26,656 nt of DNA from Rhodospirillales bacterium (GTDB taxonomy: Bacteria > Pseudomonadota > Alphaproteobacteria > Rhodospirillales > JABHCV01). Positions 1-7,292 of the stretch are shown piece by piece (within the stretch, counting starts at the first letter, position 1; every line of letters begins with the position of its first letter). The stretch spans positions 1 through 26,656 of the forward strand of contig JADHSW010000010.1 of NCBI GenBank assembly GCA_016776705.1, written 5' to 3'. The notes beneath the pieces were generated by a model, which saw only the letters and a program-made list of their open reading frames with translations, was not told the DNA's origin and ran no database searches. The position numbers and the translations under genes are program-made.

Positions 1-338
1 GAATCCAGGCTGGGCATTTCCTCGCGGTTAATCAAAATGGGAATAAAATGGGCGTTGATCAGGCTCGCCGTTGCGACATCCATGAAGCTTTCGCGCCGCA
101 TGACATGGCACCAATGGCATGACAGGTACCCGATGGACAAGAAAACAGGCTTGCCGCTCGCCTGCGCTTCCTTCAGGGCGTCATCCCCCCAAGGTCGCCA
201 ATGGACAAGGTCGCTCGCATGCAGTTGCAAATAAGGGCTGGATTGCTGGCTCATCTGGTTGCTGCTAGCGGCTGCCGGACCACCGTAAAGGAAAAGCGCC
301 AGAATAATCGAAATACAGCTCAGCCTAGGGGCATTCAT
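1..338 (-). CDS. Exported DUF255 thioredoxin-like protein, N-terminal part (cut by window edge)
   Basis: Reading the minus strand from the ATG at 338 gives 112 residues before the left edge. Residues 1-24 look like a signal peptide (a Cys/Ile/Leu-rich core ending PAAA). What follows matches the start of the DUF255 / SSP411 (YyaL) thioredoxin-fold family: SPYLQLHASDLVHWRPWG, then KPVFLSIGYLSCHWCHVM with a CHWC redox-type motif at residues 74-77, then an INREEMPSLD stretch. The family's function is poorly defined; a redox or thiol role is inferred from the fold. The gene starts 9 bp after the gpsA stop and is probably the third gene of a tsaD-gpsA unit. Family members are often cytosolic and 600-700 residues long; the signal peptide here suggests a periplasmic version, possibly shorter. 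Total length cannot be seen. Confidence 0.85.
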   Translation of the reverse strand, partial: MNAPRLSCISIILALFLYGGPAAASSNQMSQQSSPYLQLHASDLVHWRPWGDDALKEAQASGKPVFLSIGYLSCHWCHVMRRESFMDVATASLINAHFIPILINREEMPSLD

Positions 339-347
339 CTTCGCGCT

Positions 348-1358
348 TTATCCCAGGGGGGTTTCGTCGCCAACGGGTCTTGCCAACAGGCTTTGGATTG
401 TGGCGTCAATATCAGCCCGATTATTAAGAATGCCGTCCATGGCGGTGCATATTGGCGCTTCCACGTTCAGGCTCTTGGCCAACTGTACGGCGGACGATGC
501 GGTAAACACGCCTTCGGTTACGGCGGCGCGCTCCGCCAAAATATCCTCAAGGGGTCTACCTTCACCCATGGCCACGCCCAGGGAAAAGTTTCTTGATTGT
601 ATCGCGTTACAGGTTAGCGTCAGGTCGCCCAGGCCGGACAGCCCGACCAGTGTTTCCGGATCGGCCCCTTTGGCCGCGGCCAGGCGGGCAATTTCGGCGA
701 GCCCGCGGGTAATAAAGGCGGCCCTTGCATTATCGCCAAGTTTTCGGCCTTCAATAATGCCACAACCGATGGCCAGCACATTCTTGATCGCGCCGCCAAG
801 TTCAGCGCCGATAATATCGTCAGACCGGTATGCCCTGAATGTCGGCGTGCCGATTGCTTTGGACAGGCTTGCAGCCATTTGCGCATTCTTGCAGGCAAGA
901 GTGACGGCTGTCGGTAATCCCTTGGCGACTTCAATGGCGAAGGTCGGCCCCGATAGCACGGCAATAGAGACATTGGGGAGTGTTTCAGCCACAATTTCGC
1001 TAAGCAGGGAGCCGGTTTTCTGCTCGATACCTTTGGCACAGATGACAGCAGGAACACCTTCGCGCCACGATGAGGCCATCTGTAATGTGATCGGGCGCAA
1101 AAATTGCGCCGGGGGGACCAACAGGACAGCGTCGCAGGCTGTAATTTCTTCCAGCCGGGTGGTCGCCCTGATGTCTTTGTCCAGGGGTACTCCCGGTAAA
1201 AAGCGGGTGTTTTCGTGGGACTGGTTGATGGCGTCGGCGACGTCCGACTCGTGGGCCTGAATAAGGACATCGCGTCCGGCGCGCCGGGCCGTCGCCGCAA
1301 GGGCGGTGCCCCAGGCCCCGGCCCCGACAACGCCAATTTTTTGAATGACTTGGCTCAT
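348..1358 (-). CDS. gpsA: NAD(P)-dependent glycerol-3-phosphate dehydrogenase
   Basis: The 336-residue product matches the usual length of bacterial GpsA. It reduces dihydroxyacetone phosphate to sn-glycerol 3-phosphate, the backbone for phospholipid synthesis, in the cytoplasm. The N-terminus carries the dinucleotide-binding glycines GAGAWG (residues 12-17). The conserved lysines are seen in CAKG (109) and in GGAIKNVLAIG (192), the latter being the catalytic lysine region. The C-terminal substrate domain shows GLSGLGDLTLTC and the NFSLG loop typical of the family. It lies 72 bp downstream of tsaD on the same strand, a common proteobacterial neighbourhood. The ATG at 1358 is the only start that keeps the nucleotide-binding motif; its ribosome site (AAGGG) is weak and about 13 bases away. 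Confidence 0.97.
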   Translation of the reverse strand: MSQVIQKIGVVGAGAWGTALAATARRAGRDVLIQAHESDVADAINQSHENTRFLPGVPLDKDIRATTRLEEITACDAVLLVPPAQFLRPITLQMASSWREGVPAVICAKGIEQKTGSLLSEIVAETLPNVSIAVLSGPTFAIEVAKGLPTAVTLACKNAQMAASLSKAIGTPTFRAYRSDDIIGAELGGAIKNVLAIGCGIIEGRKLGDNARAAFITRGLAEIARLAAAKGADPETLVGLSGLGDLTLTCNAIQSRNFSLGVAMGEGRPLEDILAERAAVTEGVFTASSAVQLAKSLNVEAPICTAMDGILNNRADIDATIQSLLARPVGDETPLG

Positions 1359-1430
1359 AAGAATGTTATGCCCTTATGCCGGGGGCTTAGGCAAGGGGGT
1401 GAAATGTAAAATACCCGTGAGCGTAAAACT

Positions 1431-2507
1431 TCAGGCTTTTGCCCCGGCGAAGGCGGCGCTGGGGGCATCCGGGTCTAGCGGCCAACGAGGGCGCGGACGG
1501 AAATCCAGCTTATCGCGAGCCGCATCCATTCCTGTGGCCTTGATTCGTTCAATAGCGGCCCAGGCGATCATGGCGCCGTTATCGGTGCAAAGGGAGGCAG
1601 GCGGGGCGACAAGGCGGATTGATCGCTGATTAGCCAGTATTTGCAGCCTGTTCCTTAAGGCCTGATTAGCTGCGACGCCCCCGGCAATGACAAGGGCGTT
1701 ACCGTCCGGATGATCATCCAGAAAAATATCCAGCGCGTGGGCGGTGCGGTCGGCCAGCACGTCGCCGGCTGCAGCCTGAAATCCGGCGCACAGATCGGCG
1801 ATGTCGTCGGGTTGCAGTGGGCCTGGCGGCAAGGCATCCGCCGCATGGCGAATAGCCGTTTTCAAGCCGGAAAATGAAAAATCACAACCCTTCCTGGCTT
1901 TCATCGGACGGGGCAGGGAAAAGCGCTCGCTATCGCCTTTTAAAGCCGCCGCTTCCACGGCCGGTCCGCCCGGATAGCCAATTCCAAGCAACTTCGCCGA
2001 TTTGTCAAAAGCCTCACCAAGGGCGTCATCTATGGTCGTTCCCAGGCGTGTGTAACGTCCCGGTCCTTCAACGCTTAAAAGTTGGCAATGGCCCCCGGAA
2101 ACCAGCAGTAAAAGGTAGGGAAAATCAATTCTGTCGGTTTCGGTCAGTCGCGCACTCAGCGCGTGTCCTTCCAGATGATTAATGGCAAGAAAGGGTAATT
2201 TTCTGGACACAGCAATGGCTTTAGCCGTCATCACGCCAACAATGACGCCGCCGATCAGGCCCGGCCCGCCGGTCGCGGCCACGGCGTCCAGTTCATCGAA
2301 GCCCATACCCGCCTTTTTCATGGTCTCGCCCACCAGGCGGTCAACATGCAGCAGATGGGAGCGCGCGGCGACTTCCGGCACCACGCCCCCATAGGGCCGA
2401 TGCTCGTCCAGTTGCGAAAGCACGGTTTGGGCAACAATGACGCCGTCGCCTGTGACAATGGCGGCGGCGGTTTCGTCACAACTGGTTTCAATACCAAGCA
2501 CGATCAT
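1431..2507 (-). CDS. tsaD: tRNA N6-adenosine threonylcarbamoyltransferase
   Basis: TsaD (formerly Gcp/YgjD) transfers the threonylcarbamoyl group from TC-AMP to adenosine 37 of tRNAs that read ANN codons, working with TsaB and TsaE. The 358-residue product has the family landmarks: GIETSCDETA at residues 5-14, the metal-binding histidines in NHLEGH (111 and 115), LLVSGGHCQL near 135, the DDALGEAFDK loop near 160, FSFSGLKTAI, AGGVAANQALR and CTDNGAMIAW near the C-terminus. It is the first gene of a minus-strand unit followed by gpsA, and is divergent from hemC with 92 bp between the two starts. Nothing is missing or unusual. Confidence 0.98.
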   Translation of the reverse strand: MIVLGIETSCDETAAAIVTGDGVIVAQTVLSQLDEHRPYGGVVPEVAARSHLLHVDRLVGETMKKAGMGFDELDAVAATGGPGLIGGVIVGVMTAKAIAVSRKLPFLAINHLEGHALSARLTETDRIDFPYLLLLVSGGHCQLLSVEGPGRYTRLGTTIDDALGEAFDKSAKLLGIGYPGGPAVEAAALKGDSERFSLPRPMKARKGCDFSFSGLKTAIRHAADALPPGPLQPDDIADLCAGFQAAAGDVLADRTAHALDIFLDDHPDGNALVIAGGVAANQALRNRLQILANQRSIRLVAPPASLCTDNGAMIAWAAIERIKATGMDAARDKLDFRPRPRWPLDPDAPSAAFAGAKA

Positions 2508-2599
2508 CTATAAACGGTCTCGCAAATTAACAGCTTTAAGGGCGGGGGGACTTTACCCCTTCGTCAACGTTTGAACCATAACTTTGGGTTAGTTTATTT

Positions 2600-3535
2600 A
2601 TGAGCTCTGATTCTCCTTTTCGAATTGGCACCCGTGGCAGTCCTCTGGCGTTGGCCCAGGCTGAAGAGGTCAAGGCACTGCTGATCGCGGCTTTCCCGGA
2701 TATGGCCAGACGTGCCGAAATTGTCATTATCAAGACCACGGGCGATATCATCCTGGATCGCGCCCTGGCTGAAATCGGCGGCAAAGGTTTGTTTACCAAG
2801 GAAATAGATGACGCCATGCTGGATGGTCGCATCGATATCGCGGTGCATTCCATGAAAGACGTTCCGACATGGTTACCGGATGGCATCGTCCTGCCCTGCA
2901 TGTTGGAGCGCGAGGATACCCGCGACGTCTTTATCAGCGAAAAGGCGAAAACCATTGCCGAGCTTCCCGCCGGCAGTGTTGTCGGCACGGCGGCGCTTCG
3001 CCGTCAGGCGTTGATATTGAGCCGCCGCCCGGACCTGAAAGTCGTGACATTCCGTGGTAATGTACAGACCCGCCTGAAAAAACTCGCCGAAGGTGAGGTC
3101 GACGCCACTCTTCTGGCTTTGGCCGGTTTGAACAGGCTGGGCAGGACTGATGTTGCTACCTCTATTATCGAAGCCGATGAAATGCTGCCTGCCGTTGCCC
3201 AGGGCGCCATTGGCATTACCTGTCGTACGGAAGATGAGGCCGCCCATGAAGCATTGGCGGCGCTCAATCACGAAGAAACCGTGGTTCGGGTAACGGCTGA
3301 GCGGGCCTTGCTGAAAGTGCTTGATGGTTCATGCCGTACGCCGATTGCAGCGCTTGCGGAAATAATGGCGGATGGAAGCTTCTTCATGCGCGGCCTTGCA
3401 GCCCGAGCGGACGGGTCGGAAGTTCTGGAAACCCAGCGTAGGGGTTCTGTCGCCCAAGCCGAAGCCCTTGGCCGCGACGCGGGTGAGGAGTTGAAAGGCC
3501 GGGCAGGGTCGGGTTTCTTCGACGGCCTGGAATAA
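2600..3535 (+). CDS. hemC: Porphobilinogen deaminase (hydroxymethylbilane synthase)
   Basis: HemC polymerises four porphobilinogens into hydroxymethylbilane in the cytoplasm, the third step from 5-aminolevulinate to heme. The 311-residue protein is full length. It starts with the RIGTRGSPLALAQ signature, contains the catalytic aspartate in HSMKDVPT (Asp87), the arginine-rich substrate loop around TAALRRQA and FRGNVQTRL, and the cofactor-attachment cysteine in LDGSCRTPIA (Cys245), which binds the dipyrromethane primer. The ATG at 2600 is the first start that keeps the N-terminal motif; no good Shine-Dalgarno sequence stands in front of it. hemD begins 2 bp after its stop, so the two are very likely co-transcribed and translationally coupled. 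Confidence 0.98.
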   Translation: MSSDSPFRIGTRGSPLALAQAEEVKALLIAAFPDMARRAEIVIIKTTGDIILDRALAEIGGKGLFTKEIDDAMLDGRIDIAVHSMKDVPTWLPDGIVLPCMLEREDTRDVFISEKAKTIAELPAGSVVGTAALRRQALILSRRPDLKVVTFRGNVQTRLKKLAEGEVDATLLALAGLNRLGRTDVATSIIEADEMLPAVAQGAIGITCRTEDEAAHEALAALNHEETVVRVTAERALLKVLDGSCRTPIAALAEIMADGSFFMRGLAARADGSEVLETQRRGSVAQAEALGRDAGEELKGRAGSGFFDGLE

Positions 3536-3537
3536 AC

Positions 3538-4248
3538 ATGCGGCTGATAATCACCCGCCCTCACGAAGATGCCGAACCGCTGGCAAGCGCGCTTGCCACC
3601 CTTGGCATTGAGACGGCGATAGAACCGCTGCTTTCCATTGAAATAACCAACAGTCCGGAACCGGACCTGAGCGATGTTCAGGCGCTTTTGTTGACCAGCG
3701 CTAATGGTGTTCGCGCCTTCGCCCAAATCAGCAGGGTGCGGAATGTGCCGGTTTTTGCCGTCGGGGACGCTTCCGCCCGGGCTGCTGTTGATGCGGGATT
3801 TGAACGGGTTGAAAGCGCCTCGGGCAATGTTGACGACCTGGCGGAACTGATCGGGCAAAAATTAAAACCTGAATCAGGCGCCTTGCTGCATATTGCGGGC
3901 TCAAAGGTGGCGGGAGATCTGGCGGGATATCTGGGCGAAGGGGGATATGACTATCGCCGCCTCCAGCTTTATCACGCCGCCAAGGCCACCGCACTGACAA
4001 CTGAATGCGTGAACGCGATAAAGAATAGAACGGTTGATGGCGTCGTCATGTATTCCCCGCGCACGGCTGAAAATTTCGTCGATTTGCTAAGGCATGCAGG
4101 GGTTGCTGACTGTAGCGCTCATCTGACGGCTTTCTGTCTCAGCGCGGCTGTCGCAGCCAAACTCGAAGCACTTGCCTGGAGCCGGGTCATTGTCGCCGAA
4201 ACCCCGGATCAGGCGGCATTGATAAAAAGTGTACAGGAATCTTTCTGA
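3538..4248 (+). CDS. hemD: Uroporphyrinogen-III synthase
   Basis: HemD cyclises hydroxymethylbilane and inverts ring D to give uroporphyrinogen III, the branch point to heme, siroheme and cobalamin. This family is weakly conserved. The call rests on the opening MRLIITRPHEDAEPLAS, the phrase LLLTSANGVRAF near residue 60, the second-domain segment LLHIAGSKVAGDLAGYL, the VDGVVMYSPRTAENF segment near residue 165, and a typical length of 236 residues. The position 2 bp behind hemC makes the assignment firm. The start codon follows hemC so closely that translation probably depends on ribosomes finishing hemC. Confidence 0.95.
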   Translation: MRLIITRPHEDAEPLASALATLGIETAIEPLLSIEITNSPEPDLSDVQALLLTSANGVRAFAQISRVRNVPVFAVGDASARAAVDAGFERVESASGNVDDLAELIGQKLKPESGALLHIAGSKVAGDLAGYLGEGGYDYRRLQLYHAAKATALTTECVNAIKNRTVDGVVMYSPRTAENFVDLLRHAGVADCSAHLTAFCLSAAVAAKLEALAWSRVIVAETPDQAALIKSVQESF

Positions 4249-4314
4249 ATCTCGTGTAATTTCACTAAACCCTGATGAAGACACCTGATAGTCTGGATTG
4301 ATCAAAGTAAATTC

Positions 4315-4320
4315 AAAGGA
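4315..4320 (+). promoter_or_regulatory. Ribosome binding site that fixes the mic60 start
   Basis: AAAGGA lies 7 bases in front of a GTG at 4328. The upstream in-frame TTG at 4298 has no such site, so GTG 4328 is the likely start. Confidence 0.7.
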
Positions 4321-4327
4321 CGGGCGC

Positions 4328-5674
4328 GTGAGCGAGAAGAGTAAAAAAGAAGAAAATAAAAAGAAGGCGGACGAAAAACCGCCTAAAAACTCCGAGTCTG
4401 ACATCAAGTCTCCCAAGGTTCCCGTCAAGCCCGACGAGAAGACGGAAAAAGAGTCCTTACCCCCGCCAGACACACCGAAGACGCCCGAAAAGCCTATTGT
4501 TACCTCAAACACGGATGAAGGCGGCATATCCGGTTTGCTGTGGACCTTGTTGCTGATTGCCATGCTGGGCGGTGGCGGATATGCGACCCTGCCTTTGTGG
4601 AGCCCCTATGTGGTAGATTATCTGCCCGCCCTTGAAATGGGTGGCGGTGTCGAGCCGCCGGAAGACACACTGGTCAATCGCTTGACTGAGATCGAAAACG
4701 AAATTCAACGGGTACGAAAAAGTGGTGAAGGGATTGCCGACCTTGAAAAGGAACGCAATCGCCTGAACACGTCTATTGAAGGCGTGATGGGGCGCATCGA
4801 TGACCTGGAAAAGCAAATTGACTACGTTCGCGGCATGCTACAGGCAACCTCGCCGCCATCGGATGCGGTGGTCACCCACGAATCCCTGCAGCGCTTGAGC
4901 TCGCGCATGAACAAGCTGGAACAAAGCGACGAAACGGTCAATGCCGTCATGGAACGATTGGCCATGCTGGAACAGGCGATGGCTGACAGTGGCTCCAACG
5001 CCAGCAGTTCCGCCAGCCAGCTTTCCCAGACCATGGCCGAAATTTCCCAGCGCATCGGTTCCCTGGAATCCGGCGTAGAAACGTCGGCGGCCAGTGAATC
5101 CAAGGTGGCGGCACGCACCCAGCAACACCTTCGGGCCCAGACCCTGGTGCTGGCGGTGGGCCATCTGCGCGAGAATCTGCGCACCAGCGCCCCCTTCGAT
5201 CAGGCCTTGAGCGCCCTTAAGTCTCTTGGCGAAGAGGACGCGGATATCATGCGCGGGGTGAATGAGCTTTCCCCCTATGCCCAAACCGGCATCCCGACCC
5301 TTGATATGTTACGCCGGGAATATATTTCCGCCGCCGAAAAAATCGCCGCCGCCGCACCCGAAGTAACCGCTAGCGGCGAAACAACCGGCATATTGGACAA
5401 GGCCATGGGTCGGATCAAATCCCTGGTGTCGGTTCGCAAGACAGGGTCCCAAAGTCCGGCGGATGTCGTCAAGGGGCCAGCGGAATCTGCAATGGCGCAG
5501 TTGGGGGATGGCGATCTTTCAGGCGCGATCGCAACCCTGGAAGCCCTTTATGGAAAAGAAGCTTTGGCCGCCCAACCCTGGCTTGAAAAAGCCCGCGCCC
5601 GCCTGATTGCTGAAACCGCTTTGTCGAGATTGCATGTTTTTGTCGTCTCGCTGCTGGCTCCGGCCACTCAGTAA
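4328..5674 (+). CDS. mic60: Mitofilin/Mic60-family inner-membrane protein (COG4223)
   Basis: With the GTG start the product has 448 residues. Residues 1-60 are highly charged and rich in Lys, Glu and Pro. One membrane segment spans about 68-91. A Glu/Lys/Leu-rich coiled coil covers roughly 112-265, and the C-terminal third resembles the mitofilin signature domain, ending in an amphipathic segment RLIAETALSRLHVFVVSLL. This architecture, together with the place between hemD and hemY, is that of the alphaproteobacterial homologue of mitochondrial Mic60, which shapes intracytoplasmic membranes or envelope contacts. The N-terminus should face the cytoplasm with the coiled coil in the periplasm (inferred). 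Older annotations often call such genes hypothetical or HemX-like. Overall identity to Mic60 is expected to be low, so the family call rests on architecture and context. Confidence 0.85.
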   Translation: MSEKSKKEENKKKADEKPPKNSESDIKSPKVPVKPDEKTEKESLPPPDTPKTPEKPIVTSNTDEGGISGLLWTLLLIAMLGGGGYATLPLWSPYVVDYLPALEMGGGVEPPEDTLVNRLTEIENEIQRVRKSGEGIADLEKERNRLNTSIEGVMGRIDDLEKQIDYVRGMLQATSPPSDAVVTHESLQRLSSRMNKLEQSDETVNAVMERLAMLEQAMADSGSNASSSASQLSQTMAEISQRIGSLESGVETSAASESKVAARTQQHLRAQTLVLAVGHLRENLRTSAPFDQALSALKSLGEEDADIMRGVNELSPYAQTGIPTLDMLRREYISAAEKIAAAAPEVTASGETTGILDKAMGRIKSLVSVRKTGSQSPADVVKGPAESAMAQLGDGDLSGAIATLEALYGKEALAAQPWLEKARARLIAETALSRLHVFVVSLLAPATQ

Positions 5675-5693
5675 ACGAAGGAAGTACACACAA

Positions 5694-7118
5694 ATGTTGC
5701 GCGCACTTTGGTTTGTTTTCCTTCTTGGGCTCCTGGCAGCCGCCACAATGTGGCTGGCCAATAATCCGGGTCACGTCAGTCTCGACTGGCAGGGGTATGT
5801 TGTTGAAACATCGGCGGCGGTGCTTGTAAGTGTCATTGTCGCTTTCGCTATTTTATCGGCCCTGGTTTACCGTTTCTGGATATTTCTTCGCGGCGTTCCA
5901 GCCGGCGTATCGCGCCACCGTCGGGAAGGTCGCCGCCGCCGTGGTTATCTAGCGTTGACGCGAGGCATGGTTGCCGTTGCAGCAGGCGACACGGGCGAGG
6001 CCAAGCGACAGGCAAAACGCGCCGATGACCTGCTGGAAGAACCCTCATTGACCATGCTGCTTTCCGCCCAGTCGGCACAGTTGACTGGCGATGAAAAGGC
6101 GGCTGAGAACTTCTTTAACGAAATGCTGAACAACCCGGATACGGAATTTCTAGGCCTGCGTGGTTTGCTAAACCAGGCCATGAAGCTTGAAAATCATGCC
6201 GATGCCCTGAAATGGGCGCGCAGGGCTTCGCGCTTGAAGCCGGAAAGTGAATGGGCGGCCCGTACCATGTTCGATCTCGCCAGCCGCGACGGTTTGTGGA
6301 CAGAGGCCGAGGAGGCCCTCGCAAGCGCCGTTCACAAAAAACATGTAAGCGCGGCCGATGCCCGCCGCCCAAGAGCCGTGCTTAGCCATCTGTTGAGCGT
6401 CGAGGCCGAGACCAGCGGCGACCGGGCGAAGGCGCTGAAGCTGTCGAAAAAGGCCTGCGACGATGCTCCGGAACTTATCCCGGCGCAAGTCCGTTATGCT
6501 GAACTGCTTGAAGGATCGGGCAAGCATCGCAAGGCGATCAACACCCTGGAAGGGGCGTGGGGGGCAGCGCCGCATCCCGAATTGGCACAGGCTTATTGGT
6601 CGATGACGGGCAGTGAAGACGCCATGGATCGCATGAAAACCACGCAAAGGCTGGCCGGGTTCAATCCGAAACATCCGGCGACGTCCATGGTGCTGGCCCG
6701 CGCTGCGTTGGATGCCAGACTTTGGGGCGACGCGCGCCAGAAACTGGGACTCATCGGGAGTTCTGACGAGCCCGCCACCAACAGTTACTGCCAACTAATG
6801 GCAGAACTGGAAGAGGCCGAACATTCAGACATGGTCGCGGCACGCGAATGGCTGGTTCGCGCCGCAAATGCAGAACCCGATCCGACATGGGTGTGCACCA
6901 ATTGCGGCAATGCGGCCAACAGCTGGACGGCGCTGTGTGGCAGTTGTGGGGGGTTTGATACATTCCAGTGGCACCGCCCGCCGCGAGTACCGGGCCAGAT
7001 CGCGGGCACACCTGAAGTTCCGAAACTGATGGCGGCTGATGCTGACGAAAAGGAGCCGGCAAAATTGAGCGCACCGGAAGCCTCAACAGACATTGACGCG
7101 CAGGGCGCACCGCAGTAA
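5694..7118 (+). CDS. hemY: HemY-type TPR membrane protein with C-terminal zinc ribbon
   Basis: This is the proteobacterial HemY (HemY_N plus TPR), not the Bacillus protoporphyrinogen oxidase of the same name; its biochemical role in heme synthesis is unsettled. The ATG at 5694 follows GAAGGAAG at 11 bases and begins with a membrane segment (residues 3-22), which settles the start; an in-frame extension to 5607 would overlap mic60. A second membrane segment is at about 41-64, followed by a basic patch RHRREGRRRRG. Residues about 85-380 form TPR-like helical repeats. Two CxxC pairs at 401/404 and 415/418 (CTNC and CGSC) form a rubredoxin/zinc-ribbon-like knuckle, a feature I associate with alphaproteobacterial members. 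The gene is 19 bp after mic60 and ends the heme cluster. The product has 474 residues. Confidence 0.93.
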   Translation: MLRALWFVFLLGLLAAATMWLANNPGHVSLDWQGYVVETSAAVLVSVIVAFAILSALVYRFWIFLRGVPAGVSRHRREGRRRRGYLALTRGMVAVAAGDTGEAKRQAKRADDLLEEPSLTMLLSAQSAQLTGDEKAAENFFNEMLNNPDTEFLGLRGLLNQAMKLENHADALKWARRASRLKPESEWAARTMFDLASRDGLWTEAEEALASAVHKKHVSAADARRPRAVLSHLLSVEAETSGDRAKALKLSKKACDDAPELIPAQVRYAELLEGSGKHRKAINTLEGAWGAAPHPELAQAYWSMTGSEDAMDRMKTTQRLAGFNPKHPATSMVLARAALDARLWGDARQKLGLIGSSDEPATNSYCQLMAELEEAEHSDMVAAREWLVRAANAEPDPTWVCTNCGNAANSWTALCGSCGGFDTFQWHRPPRVPGQIAGTPEVPKLMAADADEKEPAKLSAPEASTDIDAQGAPQ

Positions 7119-7135
7119 GAAAAGCCTATAAATTC

Positions 7136-7211
7136 GCCGCCTTAGCTCAGTTGGTAGAGCATCGCATTCGTAATGCGGGGGTCGGGTGTTCAAATCACCC
7201 AGGCGGCACCA
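7136..7211 (+). tRNA. tRNA-Thr (anticodon CGT)
   Basis: The sequence folds as a full cloverleaf by hand. The acceptor arm pairs GCCGCCT (7136-7142) with AGGCGGC (7201-7207), seven perfect pairs. The D stem is GCTC/GAGC. The anticodon stem TCGCA/TGCGG (one wobble) holds the loop TTCGTAA with anticodon CGT at 7169-7171, which reads the threonine codon ACG. A five-base variable loop follows, then the T arm GGGTG-TTCAAAT-CACCC. The discriminator A is followed by an encoded CCA (7209-7211). It sits between hemY and phoR and is followed at once by a strong hairpin terminator. Confidence 0.98.
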
Positions 7212-7218
7212 TTATTTT

Positions 7219-7250
7219 CAAGGGCCTGGGCAGAAATGCCCAGGCCCTTG
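7219..7250 (+). terminator. Strong hairpin terminator after tRNA-Thr
   Basis: A perfect 14-bp stem (CAAGGGCCTGGGCA pairing with TGCCCAGGCCCTTG) closes on a GAAA tetraloop and is followed by ATTAATTTAT. It starts 7 bases after the tRNA CCA end. The downstream U tract is interrupted. The other flank, ATTATTTT, is AT-rich too, so it may work in both directions. It should isolate the heme/tRNA side from phoR. Confidence 0.85.
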
Positions 7251-7292
7251 ATTAATTTATCGCCATGCTGCAATCGTGTTAAAGTCCCGTCC

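Noticed and set aside
400..1260. Long plus-strand open frame of 286 codons
   Set aside because: It is antisense to gpsA, shows no family motif and has a composition forced by the gpsA codons.
5607..5693. N-terminal extension of HemY overlapping mic60
   Set aside because: The ATG at 5694 has a ribosome site and starts the conserved membrane segment; the extension is polar, Cys-rich and unlike the family.
7173..7292. N-terminal extension of PhoR
   Set aside because: It would begin inside the tRNA-Thr gene and cross its terminator; the ATG at 7293 directly precedes the membrane segments.
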